A stretch of DNA of 64,000 nt from Acidobacteriota bacterium (lineage in GTDB: Bacteria > Acidobacteriota > Vicinamibacteria > Vicinamibacterales > CAVVIG01): positions 186,001 through 250,000 of the forward strand of contig QHWB01000039.1 of NCBI GenBank assembly GCA_003222395.1, read 5' to 3'. The notes beneath the pieces were generated by a model that had not been told where the DNA came from, did not search any database, and saw nothing but the letters and a program-made list of their open reading frames with translations. Below, piece after piece: positions 1 through 10,675 of the stretch; the stretch's first letter is position 1; each line of letters opens with the position of its first letter. Position numbers and translations under genes: made by a program.

Positions 1-168
1 GCCGCGAATGAGCCGCACCGAGATCGCGTGATCAGGAAGATCGGTCACCGGACGCGGGATGCCCGACATCTGTTTCGGGTCCGGCATCTGGAACTGCGCA
101 CGGACGACCGCTGAACCGACACACAGCACACCGAGGACACAAAGAGCGCAACGGGGCGCCCACTTCAC
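1..168 (-). CDS. Secreted protein of unknown function (N-terminal part only)
   Basis: The reading frame starts at a GTG whose last bases overlap the TGA of the upstream zinc-ribbon gene (GTGA arrangement), which implies translational coupling. It runs off the left edge of the window after 56 codons. The first 25 or so residues form a signal peptide: a basic start (MKW), a hydrophobic core rich in L, C and V, and a likely cleavage after VVRAQ. The mature part begins with FQMPDPKQMSGIPRP. I do not recognise the family from this fragment. It is the last visible member of the leftward cytochrome c maturation cluster, so a periplasmic or outer-membrane location is inferred. Confidence 0.6.
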   Translation of the reverse strand, partial: MKWAPRCALCVLGVLCVGSAVVRAQFQMPDPKQMSGIPRPVTDLPDHAISVRLIRG

Positions 169-786
169 AGCTTCACCCCGCATGATTTGCAGAACGTCGC
201 GTCCGCGTCGTTCACGGTCGAACAATTCGCGCAGAGGCGCTCGGCTGAAGCCTCGCGCTCCCCTGCGATTCGCTCGGCTGAAAGCCTCGCGCTGCCTGTG
301 TCCGTCTGCATCTCGTTGTGCGAGCCGGCGCTTCCGCTGTCGTAGCGCGAGCCTTTCAGGCGAGCAGCGAGATCGCGTTCGATCTGATCGCGGTATCCCG
401 ACCCTGCGTCGAGTTGACGGAGGAGGCCCGCAGCGCGCATGCGCAGGCGGGTCGACATCTCCTGAAAGTCGGCTTCCGCCAGCTTGCCCATCGCGCGATC
501 GAACTCCAGCTCCTTGATCGCGCGCAGCGTGAGGTGCTTCTCGCGTTCGAGCGCGGCCCGCGTACGATGGCCGATCATCACCGTGCGATCCTCTTCGCTC
601 GAGACCAGCGGCCGTACCATCCGCAGCACCGCAATGCCGACCGCAGCCGTCGTGATCATGAGGATGCCGAGCAGGATGATGCTGACGATCCCCTGTCCCC
701 GCGCGAGGAACGTGACCGCGGTGGCGCAGCCGAGCGCCGCGAGGAGGAAGAATTGCCAGGTTTGAAGACCGCTGTCTTCTGCGCTC

Positions 787-809
<23 letters not shown>
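165..809 (-). CDS. Membrane-anchored coiled-coil protein with C-terminal zinc ribbon
   Basis: This 214-residue protein starts at an ATG lying inside the end of ccmF (23-bp overlap). Two hydrophobic helices at about residues 17-60 are followed by a helical, charged segment (about 65-150). The C-terminus is a zinc ribbon with two CxxC pairs (CANC and CKSC). In Ccm systems this position often holds small assembly factors, so a role in heme or cytochrome assembly is plausible but unproven. The linker before the ribbon (SARLSAERIAGEREASAER and the residues before it) is encoded by a paired palindromic repeat at 239-365, so it looks like an insertion and not an ancestral part. Longer upstream starts would run through ccmF and are not credible. 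Confidence 0.75.
239..365. repeat. REPIN-like paired palindrome inside the zinc-ribbon gene
   Basis: Two direct copies of a palindrome with core GGCTGAAAGCC lie at 239-259 and 271-295. A reverse-oriented copy (AGCGCGAGCCTTTCAGGCG and following bases) lies at 344-365. The element is entirely within the open reading frame and leaves the frame intact. Related copies occur at 13,771-13,827 and 57,799-57,913. Confidence 0.7.
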
Positions 810-3269
<2,460 letters not shown>

Positions 3270-3270
<1 letters not shown>

Positions 3271-3701
3271 TACGCACCCGACTTTGCTGCAGCTTCATAT
3301 TTGGAGGGACATTTCGCCATCACGCCGTTGGGCGAGACCTTGAAGCCCTCGGTGGTCAGCTCTCCCTTCAGCACCACCTCCGCTTCGCCCTTGAACGTGT
3401 CGGGCACGATACCGGTGTACGACACGCTGATCACCGAACCCGGTTCGGTGGCGCGGGCAGGATTGTTCTGGACCTTGAATCGATACTCGAGCGAGTTGTT
3501 CCTCGATCGGTAAATCGATTCCGGCACGACGTAGCCGTGGAGCTGCAGCTGCTTGCCGTGCCACTCCGACTGGTTCGTCATCACCTCGTCGAGGTTCTTG
3601 TAGTACTCGGTGCCGTCGCGCAGCGTGGACCAGAACAGTCCAGCGAAGGCCAGCCCAAGAACCAGCACGGTCGCACCAATCTTGATATATCGCTGTGTCA
3701 T
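3270..3701 (-). CDS. ccmE: Heme chaperone CcmE, CXXXY variant
   Basis: CcmE is a periplasmic, membrane-anchored chaperone that binds heme covalently and passes it to CcmF. This copy has 143 residues: an N-terminal membrane anchor at about 8-25, an OB-fold beta domain at about 45-120, and the conserved GVMAK loop. The classical heme-binding histidine is replaced by Cys131 in the motif CPSKY, followed by Tyr135. This matches the CXXXY-type CcmE described in Desulfovibrio and archaea. I chose the ATG giving MTQRYIK because the anchor follows directly; a TTG 45 bp upstream would add a polar leader. No clear Shine-Dalgarno precedes the chosen start. Confidence 0.9.
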
Positions 3702-3791
3702 AGGGAGTTCTGGGGAAGAAATTACACGTTCAGAATAACGCGCCAAGTGGCGTTATGCAAGGCGTGCGATAGTGAGCGGATCGTGCCCGAT

Positions 3792-4430
3792 TCAGGAAGT
3801 TACGTGAACCCGCTGCACGATTTCCGCCATCACCGCCGCGACCACGCGGTCGCACCGTGGCGCCTGAAAGGCGAACGCCTCAGCCGTCGATGCGCCGATG
3901 CGCTCGGTGATGGCGCTGCGTACCATGGCACGCGCGCGATGCAGCCGGGTTTTCACGGCTTCATCGCCGAGCTCCAGCCCGGCAGCGGTCTCGCTCGTGC
4001 TCAGCCCTTCGATATCGCGAAGCATGAAGACGAGGCGATACGTTTCCGGCAGCGAATCGACCGCGGCTTCGAGCACCCGCCGCAGCTCGGCGGCGTAGGC
4101 CTGCCGCTCCGGGTCCGGCTGCGGTGACGTCAGCGTTTCCATCACGTCCTCGGGCGTCTCCTCGGGTTTCCGCTTTCGCCGGCGCGCCAGTGCTTCGTGC
4201 ACCGTGATCCTCGTCAGCCACGTCGAGAACTGGGAACGATCCTGAAACTGACTCAAATGCGTGAAGGCGTTGATGTACGCCTGCTGCATCACGTCTTCGG
4301 TGTCGGCTTCGTCCTTGATGACGGCGCGCGCCACGCGGTAGATGCGCTGGTTGTGCCGCCGCATCAGGATCTCGAACAGCGCCGTTTCTCCGGCGCGGAC
4401 CCGCTCGACGATTTCGGCGTCAGTCATCAT
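3792..4430 (-). CDS. ECF-type RNA polymerase sigma factor
   Basis: The 212-residue protein has the two-domain layout of ECF (sigma-70 group 4) factors. Region 2, at about residues 20-90, includes ADTEDVMQQAYINAF and a -10 recognition helix (STWLTRITVHEALARRRK). Region 4, at about 125-180, has the helix-turn-helix LSTSETAAGLELGDEAVKTR. It would redirect transcription to an unknown regulon. No anti-sigma factor is adjacent. Its stop is about 90 bp upstream of ccmE on the same strand, so co-transcription with the ccm genes is possible. Two consecutive ATGs start the frame; I took the first. The C-terminal tail (about 185-200) is encoded by a half-palindrome near 3,862-3,885 that resembles the REP family seen elsewhere in the window. 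Confidence 0.9.
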   Translation of the reverse strand: MMTDAEIVERVRAGETALFEILMRRHNQRIYRVARAVIKDEADTEDVMQQAYINAFTHLSQFQDRSQFSTWLTRITVHEALARRRKRKPEETPEDVMETLTSPQPDPERQAYAAELRRVLEAAVDSLPETYRLVFMLRDIEGLSTSETAAGLELGDEAVKTRLHRARAMVRSAITERIGASTAEAFAFQAPRCDRVVAAVMAEIVQRVHVTS

Positions 4431-4520
4431 TCATTAGAGTCGCGTGCCCCCCTCGACGTTGCAACCCGCGCCGTTGTCACCTTTTCGCGCCCGGGCGACT
4501 CTGTTCAGGCGAGGAGACAT

Positions 4521-5867
4521 ATGACGATGAAGCTCGCGACCGCTGCTGTAGTCGTTCCGCTTGCCACCATTATCACCGCAGCCGTGCTGACGAACCGTCT
4601 GCACGCCGAGCGCGGCGATGCCCGCCCGCCCCGCGCGCCGTTCGATCGCGTGATCGGCGAGCACGCGGAGGAGTTGTTCCGCAACGGCGCGACAATCTTC
4701 CGCTACGACACGTTCGGCGACGAAGCGTTCTGGGGCGGAACGCTGAAGCTGCATCAGGCAATTGCCGGCGCGCGATTTGGCGGCGTCGGACCCGGTGTGA
4801 GCCCCGCGACGGCGCTCGCGGTCGGGCTCAAGGTCGACGTGGACAACGTTCCCGCCGCGGTCCTCGATGGCATCCGCGCAGGGACCGTCGACCTCAACGA
4901 TCCGGCGAACACGATCGCGCTGCTCGACGCGAAGGCCGTCGTCGGCGTCAGCCTCCTCCGCGACGCCGCCGGCCGCGTGCAGTCGATGGGCGTGCAGTGC
5001 TCGCTGTGCCACTCGACCGTCGACGATTCGTTCGCGCCCGGCATCGGCCATCGCCTCGACGGCTGGACCAATCGCGACCTCAACGTCGGCGCGATCGTCG
5101 GGCTCTCGCCCGATCTCAGCGCAGTCGCCGGGTTGCTGCAGGTCGATCAGGCGACGGTGCGCACCGTGCTGAACAGTTGGGGACCCGGAAGGTTCGACGC
5201 GGCGTTGTTCCTGGACGGCAAAGCGTTCAGACCCGACGGCAAAACGGCCGCAACGCTCATCCCGCCGGCTTTTGGCCTCGCCGGAATGAATCAACACACG
5301 TTCACGGGCTGGGGCAGCGTGCCGTACTGGAACGCGTTCGTCGCGAATCTCGAGATGCACGGCTCCGGCACCTTCTTCGATCCGCGCCTCAGCGATCCGG
5401 TGCAATTCCCCGTGGCGGCGCGTGCGGGCTTCGGCGACGTCCGTCCGGCCGACGATCGCGTCACGTCGAAGCTTGCGGCGCTGCAGTTCTACCAGCTTTC
5501 GATTCCCTCGCCGGCGCCGCCGCAAGGCAGCTTCGACCCGGCGGCCGCAGCGCGAGGAGAACGGCTGTTCAACGGAGCAGCCCGCTGTTCGACGTGTCAC
5601 GTGCCGCCGCTCTTCAGCGAGCCGGGCTGGGCGATGCATACCGGAGCGGAGATCGGCATCGACGATTTCCAGGCGAATCGTGCGCCGGACCGGCGCTATC
5701 GCACGACGCCGCTGAAGGGCGCGTGGTCGCATCAGAAGGGCGGGTTCTACCACGACGGGCGCTTTGGCACGCTCGCCGACGTGGTGCGGCACTACGACGA
5801 GACGTTCGGCCTGCATCTGACGCCGTCGCACGTCAGCGATCTCGTCGAGTACTTGAAATCTCTGTAA
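4521..5867 (+). CDS. Secreted di-heme c-type cytochrome
   Basis: The 448-residue protein starts at an ATG preceded by GAGGAG. It has an N-terminal signal or anchor helix (residues 5-24). Two CxxCH heme-attachment motifs are visible: CSLCH at 160-164 and CSTCH at 356-360. The second lies in a domain ending GGFYHDGRFGTLADVVRHYD, which is typical of the cytochrome c peroxidase/MauG-like superfamily. A periplasmic electron-transfer or peroxidase-like role is inferred; the substrate is unknown. It is divergent from the ECF sigma gene and is a plausible client of the nearby Ccm cluster. Its 3' end overlaps the convergent maf gene by 35 bp. Confidence 0.85.
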   Translation: MTMKLATAAVVVPLATIITAAVLTNRLHAERGDARPPRAPFDRVIGEHAEELFRNGATIFRYDTFGDEAFWGGTLKLHQAIAGARFGGVGPGVSPATALAVGLKVDVDNVPAAVLDGIRAGTVDLNDPANTIALLDAKAVVGVSLLRDAAGRVQSMGVQCSLCHSTVDDSFAPGIGHRLDGWTNRDLNVGAIVGLSPDLSAVAGLLQVDQATVRTVLNSWGPGRFDAALFLDGKAFRPDGKTAATLIPPAFGLAGMNQHTFTGWGSVPYWNAFVANLEMHGSGTFFDPRLSDPVQFPVAARAGFGDVRPADDRVTSKLAALQFYQLSIPSPAPPQGSFDPAAAARGERLFNGAARCSTCHVPPLFSEPGWAMHTGAEIGIDDFQANRAPDRRYRTTPLKGAWSHQKGGFYHDGRFGTLADVVRHYDETFGLHLTPSHVSDLVEYLKSL

Positions 5868-6450
5868 TCAGCTCGCAGACGCACGCGACCGGCAGACCGA
5901 CAACGTTCGAGTACGATCCTTCGATACGCGGGATGAAGCGGGACGCGAGCCCCTGAATCGCATACGCGCCGGCTTTATCCCGCCCTTCCCCGCTTGCGAC
6001 GTACCACGCGACGTCCGCGTCGGTCAGCGCCGCGAAATGCACGGCGGTGATTTCGACGCGGCCGACTTCCGACGCTCCTTGCCGGACGCTGACGCCGGTC
6101 ATCACCTCGTGTCGCCGCCCCGAAAGACGGCGCAGCATCGCCGCCGCATCCGCATCGTCAACGGGTTTGCCAAGGATCTCGTCGTCGATGACGACGGTCG
6201 TGTCGGCGCCGAGGACCATGACCGGTGGCGCGGGGCTTTCAACCCCGCGATCGCGGCCCTGAAAGGGCCGCGCCACATCAATCATCGCGGCCGCTGATTT
6301 CTCTGCGGCCAGACGGCGCACGTAACTTCGTGGGGATTCGTCCGCACGAATCGATTCATCCACATCTGTCACGACTGTTTCGAAGTCAAAGCCGGCGGCG
6401 CGCAGCAGTTCCGCGCGGCGCGGTGATCCGGACGCGAGGATGATTCGCAC
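5833..6450 (-). CDS. maf: Maf-family nucleotide pyrophosphatase with an in-frame repeat insertion
   Basis: Maf proteins hydrolyse non-canonical or canonical nucleoside triphosphates to monophosphates and are thought to protect nucleotide pools. This 205-residue copy has the N-terminal LASGSPRR motif (residues 5-12), the central VLGADTTVV strand (79-87) and the C-terminal YAIQG...IEGSYSNVVGLP signature. It is longer than typical Maf because residues 59-76 (DVARPFQGRDRGVESPAP and neighbours) are encoded by a paired palindrome at 6225-6276. This insert sits just before the strand carrying the active-site Asp, where most Maf proteins have only a short loop. The frame is preserved and all catalytic motifs remain, so activity is likely. 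It is divergent from the DciA-like gene. Confidence 0.92.
   Translation of the reverse strand: MRIILASGSPRRAELLRAAGFDFETVVTDVDESIRADESPRSYVRRLAAEKSAAAMIDVARPFQGRDRGVESPAPPVMVLGADTTVVIDDEILGKPVDDADAAAMLRRLSGRRHEVMTGVSVRQGASEVGRVEITAVHFAALTDADVAWYVASGEGRDKAGAYAIQGLASRFIPRIEGSYSNVVGLPVACVCELITEISSTRRDR
6225..6276. repeat. REPIN-like paired palindrome inside maf
   Basis: Two head-to-head arms of about 25 bp each (6225-6249 and 6252-6276) are near reverse complements. Each is itself palindromic around GGGCTTTCAACCC or GGCCCTGAAAGGGCC. The outer edges read GTGGCGCGG and CCGCGCCAC. The same arm type recurs upstream of recA at 9479-9619. The element is wholly inside the maf coding sequence. Confidence 0.8.
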
Positions 6451-6465
6451 GACCGGAATGATAGG

Positions 6466-6750
6466 ATGAACGCTATGAGACCGCTTTCACATGCCGTGCC
6501 GGCTGCGCTCGCCCATCTGTTGCGCGGCGCGCCGTTGTCGGACGGCAAAGTCGCGTTCGCGTGGCGCGCGGCCGTCGGTCCCGCGCTCGAGCGCGCGACG
6601 TCGGTCAGGCTCGAAAGCGGCGTGTTGATGGTCGATACGACGAGCGCGCAGTGGTCGCGCGAGATCAATCGATCGCGCGGCGTCATCCTCGCGCGTCTGA
6701 AAGCGCTGCTCGGCGACGATGCCGTCACGAGCATCCAGATCAGAAGTTAA
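6466..6750 (+). CDS. DUF721/DciA-like small protein
   Basis: This 94-residue protein fits the DUF721 family, in which DciA loads the replicative helicase DnaB in many bacteria lacking DnaC. Conserved features are VAFAWRAAVGPALERAT near residues 28-44 and the LMVDTTSAQWSREINRSRG segment near 53-72. The start is the first ATG after GGAATGATAGG; a second ATG three codons later (MRPL) is also possible. It lies four bases upstream of the thiolase start on the same strand and is divergent from maf. The functional link to DnaB is from family knowledge, and no replication genes are adjacent. Confidence 0.78.
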   Translation: MNAMRPLSHAVPAALAHLLRGAPLSDGKVAFAWRAAVGPALERATSVRLESGVLMVDTTSAQWSREINRSRGVILARLKALLGDDAVTSIQIRS

Positions 6751-6753
6751 TCG

Positions 6754-7935
6754 ATGCGTGAAGCGGTCATCGTCAGCGCCGTGCGCACGCCCACGGGGAA
6801 ATTTCTCGGCGTGCTCAAGGGCTTCGGCGCCGCCGAGCTCGGCGCCATGGTCGTCCGCGAGGCCATCTGCCGCGCCCGCGTCGATCCCGAAATCGTCGAC
6901 GAATGCATCATGGGCAACGTGGTATCGGCCGGCCTCGGTCAGAATCCGGCCCGCCAGGCGGCGCTCAACGGCGGTCTGCCGGACCATGTCGCCGCCCTCA
7001 CTGTTAATAAGGTGTGTGGATCGGGGCTGAAGGCGGTGATGCTGGCCGATCAGGGCATCCGCGTCGGCGACATCGACGTCGCGGTCGCCGGCGGCATGGA
7101 GTCGATGAGCAACTGTCCATACCTGCTGCCGCGCGTGCGCGACGGGTTGCGCATGGGCAACGCCGAAGTCGTCGATTCGATGATCAACGACGGGCTGTGG
7201 TGTGCGTTCGAGCAATGTCATATGGGCAACGCCGGCGAAGTCGTCGCCGAGCACTACCACGTCGATCGCCCGTCGCAGGACGATTACGCCGCCAGGAGCC
7301 ATCAGAAGGCGGCGCGAGCGACAAGCGAGGGCGCGTTCAAAGACGAAATCCTGCCGATCTCGATCCCTCAGAAGAAAGGTGACGCGCGCGTCGTCGATCG
7401 CGACGAGGCGATCCGCGCCGACACGACCGTCGAGTCGCTTGCCGCGCTGAAGCCGGCGTTCAGGAAGGACGGCACCGTCACCGCCGGCAACGCGCCTGGT
7501 GTCAACGACGGCGCGTCTGCGCTCGTCGTCATGGATGCCGGCCGCGCGAAGTCGCTCGGCCTGACGCCGCTCGCGCGCATCGTCGGACAGGCGACCAGCG
7601 GCCTGAACCCGAAGTTCGTCCTCATGACGCCGGTCGAGGCGGTGCAGCGCGTGGCGGAGAAAGTGGGCTGGAAGCTCGACGACGTGGATCTCTTCGAGCT
7701 GAACGAAGCGTTTGCCGTCCAGGCAGTCGCCGTGTTGAAAGAGCTCGGCATCGATCCGGCGAAGGTGAACGTGAACGGCGGCGCCGTCGCGCTCGGCCAC
7801 GCGATTGGCTCGAGCGGCTCGCGCGTGCTGACGACGCTCCTCTACGCGCTGAAGCGGCGCAAGGCGACGCGCGGCATCGCCACGCTGTGCCTCGGCGGCG
7901 GCAACGGTGTCGCGATGGCCGTAGAGCGCTTCTAG
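6754..7935 (+). CDS. Acetyl-CoA C-acetyltransferase (thiolase)
   Basis: The enzyme condenses two acetyl-CoA to acetoacetyl-CoA, or cleaves the product in reverse, in the cytoplasm. The 393-residue length is standard for this family. The nucleophile Cys88 is in [11 protein letters not shown]. The downstream signatures [26 protein letters not shown] (catalytic His) and CLGGGNGVA (second catalytic Cys) are all intact. The start ATG is four bases after the DciA-like stop. The next gene, 21 bp downstream, is a 3-hydroxybutyryl-CoA dehydrogenase, so together they interconvert acetyl-CoA and 3-hydroxybutyryl-CoA. This could serve polyhydroxybutyrate, butyrate or fatty-acid metabolism; no synthase or crotonase is present to decide. 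Confidence 0.95.
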   Translation: MREAVIVSAVRTPTGKFLGVLKGFGAAELGAMVVREAICRARVDPEIVDECIMGNVVSAGLGQNPARQAALNGGLPDHVAALTVNKVCGSGLKAVMLADQGIRVGDIDVAVAGGMESMSNCPYLLPRVRDGLRMGNAEVVDSMINDGLWCAFEQCHMGNAGEVVAEHYHVDRPSQDDYAARSHQKAARATSEGAFKDEILPISIPQKKGDARVVDRDEAIRADTTVESLAALKPAFRKDGTVTAGNAPGVNDGASALVVMDAGRAKSLGLTPLARIVGQATSGLNPKFVLMTPVEAVQRVAEKVGWKLDDVDLFELNEAFAVQAVAVLKELGIDPAKVNVNGGAVALGHAIGSSGSRVLTTLLYALKRRKATRGIATLCLGGGNGVAMAVERF

Positions 7936-7955
7936 CAGCGACGTTGACCACCGCG

Positions 7956-8801
7956 ATGATCAGAACCATCGGCGTGATCGGCGCCGGCACGATGGGCAAC
8001 GGGATCGCTCAGACGTTCGCGCAGTCGGGTTTCTCGGTCATTCTCCTCGACGTCGCGCAGCCGATGCTGGATCGGGCGCGCGGCACCATCGAAGCGAGCC
8101 TCGGCAAGTTCGTCGAAAAAGGACGGCTGTCGGCAGCCGATCGCGACGCGACGCTCGCACGCCTCGCGACGACGACGACGCTCGATCGCCTCGTCGAGGC
8201 GGACTACATCGTCGAAGCGATCGTCGAGAACGCCGACGCGAAGCGCGCGCTGTTCACGAGCCTCGACGCCATCGCGACGCGCGACGCGATCCTCGCGTCC
8301 AACACCTCGTCGATCTCGATCACGTCGCTCGGCGCGGCGACGAAACGTCCCGACAGAGTGCTCGGCATGCACTTCATGAATCCCGTGCCGCTCATGACGC
8401 TGGTCGAGCTCATACGCGGTCAGGCGACATCGGCCGAATCGATGACGATTGCGTCGGATCTCTGCCGCACGCTCGGCAAGACGCCGGTCGAAGCGGCCGA
8501 TTATCCCGGCTTCATCGCCAACCGCATCCTCATGCCGATGATCAACGAAGCGATTTACGCCGTGATGGAAGGGGTCGGCACGCCCGAAGCGATCGATGCG
8601 GTGATGAAGCTCGGCATGAACCACCCGATGGGGCCGCTGACGCTCGCCGATTTCATCGGGCTCGATATCTGTCTTGCGATCCTCAACGTCCTGCACGATG
8701 GCCTCGGCGATCCGAAGTACCGCCCCTGCCCGCTACTGCGTCGGATGGTCGCCGCCGGACATCTCGGCCGCAAGTCGGGCCAGGGCTTTTACACGTACTA
8801 G
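7956..8801 (+). CDS. 3-hydroxybutyryl-CoA dehydrogenase
   Basis: This 281-residue NAD(P)-dependent dehydrogenase reduces acetoacetyl-CoA to 3-hydroxybutyryl-CoA or does the reverse. The N-terminal Rossmann motif is [11 protein letters not shown] (residues 8-18). The catalytic region includes the SNTSSISIT segment and [15 protein letters not shown] with the active-site His. The C-terminal helical domain ends with [11 protein letters not shown], the family's usual end. The start was set at the ATG giving [14 protein letters not shown] because the Rossmann fold begins there. It forms a two-step module with the preceding thiolase. Its 3' end overlaps the convergent YdjM-like gene by 69 bp. Confidence 0.95.
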   Translation: MIRTIGVIGAGTMGNGIAQTFAQSGFSVILLDVAQPMLDRARGTIEASLGKFVEKGRLSAADRDATLARLATTTTLDRLVEADYIVEAIVENADAKRALFTSLDAIATRDAILASNTSSISITSLGAATKRPDRVLGMHFMNPVPLMTLVELIRGQATSAESMTIASDLCRTLGKTPVEAADYPGFIANRILMPMINEAIYAVMEGVGTPEAIDAVMKLGMNHPMGPLTLADFIGLDICLAILNVLHDGLGDPKYRPCPLLRRMVAAGHLGRKSGQGFYTY

Positions 8802-9329
8802 CCACAGCGCGATCGCGATCGGCCCGAGGATTGCGATCTCCTGCGCAACGGCGAGGAGATTCTGGCCGATCACGGTTGGTGTGGTGATGTACCTCCGCGC
8901 CGTCTGCCGGAAGATGTCGAGGCCGGAGATGTAGTACGTATCGCTGAAGGGCCACAGCGCGCGCAGTCCGTAGGGACGCGAGCTGTCGGCGCCGAGCCAG
9001 TCGAGCAGCAGGTGCGACGCGTAGGCGGCGGCGCACGTCAGCGCGACACGCAGAACGGGACGCCTGACGCTGACCGCGATCGCCGCCGCGAACAGCGCGA
9101 CGAAGAAGGTGGCGCCGATGCTGTGGGTGAGCGTGCGGTGCCCCGCCATGAGCAAGTCGAGATCGGGCGCCATGGCGAGCGCCGCACACGTGAGGGTGAG
9201 CCCGTTGCCGGCGCGTACGTACAAGGATGCGGTTGCGGGCGGAATCCGCGAGGCGCGATCGCCCGGAACCAAGTCGGCGGCCCATGCGGTCGCGAAGCCG
9301 GCGAGCGCGTGGCCAATTGGGCTAGGCAT
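8733..9329 (-). CDS. YdjM/DUF457-type membrane-bound predicted metal-dependent hydrolase
   Basis: The 198-residue protein begins with [12 protein letters not shown], where the early His is typical of the family. It then shows conserved histidine and aspartate pairs in membrane segments: [16 protein letters not shown] and SHLLLDWLG. These fit the YdjM/LexA-regulated inner-membrane family (DUF457), predicted metal-dependent hydrolases with no firm substrate. About four to five hydrophobic helices are visible. It is convergent with the dehydrogenase gene and divergent from recA. In enterobacteria ydjM is SOS-induced; proximity to recA is suggestive only. Confidence 0.8.
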   Translation of the reverse strand: MPSPIGHALAGFATAWAADLVPGDRASRIPPATASLYVRAGNGLTLTCAALAMAPDLDLLMAGHRTLTHSIGATFFVALFAAAIAVSVRRPVLRVALTCAAAYASHLLLDWLGADSSRPYGLRALWPFSDTYYISGLDIFRQTARRYITTPTVIGQNLLAVAQEIAILGPIAIALWLVRVKALARLAAEMSGGDHPTQ

Positions 9330-9442
9330 CCGGGCCGTATGATGGCAGAATCTGCAACTCTTCGGTCAAAGGGGCGAAAGTGGTCACAGCCGTAAGCGAC
9401 GTCATCTCAGTCAGTTCAGACGACGACTTCATGGTCTTGCCC

Positions 9443-9471
9443 TTGACTTTCGCCCGGCACGTTTTTAGAAT
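9443..9471 (+). promoter_or_regulatory. Predicted sigma-70 promoter of recA
   Basis: A TTGACT hexamer at 9443-9448 and a TAGAAT hexamer at 9466-9471 are separated by exactly 17 bp, close to the housekeeping consensus. Transcription would start around 9478, at the left edge of the palindromic repeat cluster, leaving a structured leader of about 150 nt before recA. I could not recognise a LexA box. Confidence 0.55.
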
Positions 9472-9478
9472 AGCCCAG

Positions 9479-9619
9479 CTTCGCGGCCCTGAAAGGGCCG
9501 CGCCATCCGAACATGTCGAGTGGCGCGACCCTCACCCACGCCCGCATCAGACGTGTGGTGTTTGCCTTTCAGGCCCGCCCGCATCAGACATGTGGCGCGG
9601 GCCTTTCAGGCCCGCGAAG
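9479..9619. repeat. REPIN-like repeat cluster in the recA leader
   Basis: The outer arms at 9479-9505 and 9593-9619 are 27 nt long and reverse complementary at about 25 positions. Each arm is also internally palindromic around CCTGAAAGG or CCTTTCAGG. Inside lies a 37-bp tandem duplication (9541-9577 and 9578-9614) beginning CCCGCATCAGAC. The right arm ends 12 bp before the recA start, so the whole element lies in the predicted transcript leader. The arms match the copy inside maf. Confidence 0.8.
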
Positions 9620-9631
9620 AGAGGAGCGCGC

Positions 9632-10675
9632 ATGCCGCCGATTGAACGCGACGAACGCACGGACCGTGAACGCCTGAAGGCGGTGGACCTCGCCGTCGGC
9701 CAAATCGAGAAGCAGTTCGGCAAAGGGTCGATCATGCGCCTCGGTCAGAAAGGCGCGATTCAGCCGATTGAGGCAATCCCGACAGGCGCCATCAGCATCG
9801 ACTTCGCGCTCGGCGTCGGCGGCGTGCCGCGCGGCCGCGTCATCGAGATTTTCGGGCCGGAGTCGTCGGGCAAGACGACGCTCGCGCTGCAGGTGATTGC
9901 CGAAGCGCAGAAGCTTGGAGGCATGGCGGCGTTCGTGGATGCGGAGCACGCGCTCGACGCATCGTACGCGCAGAAGCTTGGCGTGGACGTCGACAACCTC
10001 CTCGTCTCTCAGCCCGACAACGGCGAGCAGGCGCTGGAGATTGTCGAAGTGCTGATCCGATCGAACGGCGTCGATGTCGTCGTCGTCGATTCGGTCGCCG
10101 CGCTGGTACCGAAGGCGGAAATCGAAGGTGAGATGGGCGACGCGCAAATGGGCTTGCAGGCGCGCCTCATGTCGCAGGCGCTCCGGAAGCTCACGGGCGC
10201 CGTCGCGCGATCGAAGTGCTGTCTCGTCTTCATCAACCAGCTGCGCGAGAAGATCGGCGTCATGTTCGGCAACCCCGAAACGACGACCGGCGGCCGCGCG
10301 CTGAAGTTCTATGCGTCGGTGCGCATCGACATCCGCCGCATCGCGTCGATCAAGGACGGCGACGCCGTGGTCGGCGGCCGCACACGCGTCAAGGTGGTCA
10401 AGAACAAAGTGGCGCCGCCGTTCCGCGAAGCGGAATTCGACGTGATGTACGGCGAGGGGATCTCGCGTACCGGCGATCTGCTCGATCTGGCGGTCGACAA
10501 GCGCATCGTCGAGAAGTCGGGCGCGTGGTTCGCGTACGGCGGCGAGCGGCTCGGCCAGGGACGCGAGAACGCGAAGCAGTTCCTCAAGGACAACCCCGAC
10601 GTCTACAAGGCGATCGAGGACCGCGTTCGCCGCGAGCTCGGGATGGTCCGCGAGGCCGAACCCGCGACCGTGTGA
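9632..10675 (+). CDS. recA: Recombinase RecA
   Basis: RecA forms filaments on single-stranded DNA, drives homologous recombination and triggers LexA self-cleavage. The 347-residue protein has the P-loop GPESSGKT at residues 75-82. It also has the Walker B strand [22 protein letters not shown] (split here only for naming), the [19 protein letters not shown] loop and the C-terminal [12 protein letters not shown]-like segment ([16 protein letters not shown]). The start ATG is preceded by AGAGGAG at good spacing; longer in-frame extensions cross the repeat cluster and are not credible. The stop overlaps the GTG of the next gene (GTGA), suggesting coupling of recA to a membrane protein, which is unusual. 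Confidence 0.97.
   Translation: MPPIERDERTDRERLKAVDLAVGQIEKQFGKGSIMRLGQKGAIQPIEAIPTGAISIDFALGVGGVPRGRVIEIFGPESSGKTTLALQVIAEAQKLGGMAAFVDAEHALDASYAQKLGVDVDNLLVSQPDNGEQALEIVEVLIRSNGVDVVVVDSVAALVPKAEIEGEMGDAQMGLQARLMSQALRKLTGAVARSKCCLVFINQLREKIGVMFGNPETTTGGRALKFYASVRIDIRRIASIKDGDAVVGGRTRVKVVKNKVAPPFREAEFDVMYGEGISRTGDLLDLAVDKRIVEKSGAWFAYGGERLGQGRENAKQFLKDNPDVYKAIEDRVRRELGMVREAEPATV

Noticed and set aside
9541-9614. Two tandem 37-bp direct repeats that could suggest a CRISPR array
   Set aside because: There are only two units, no spacers between them and no cas genes; they are part of the palindromic repeat cluster upstream of recA.
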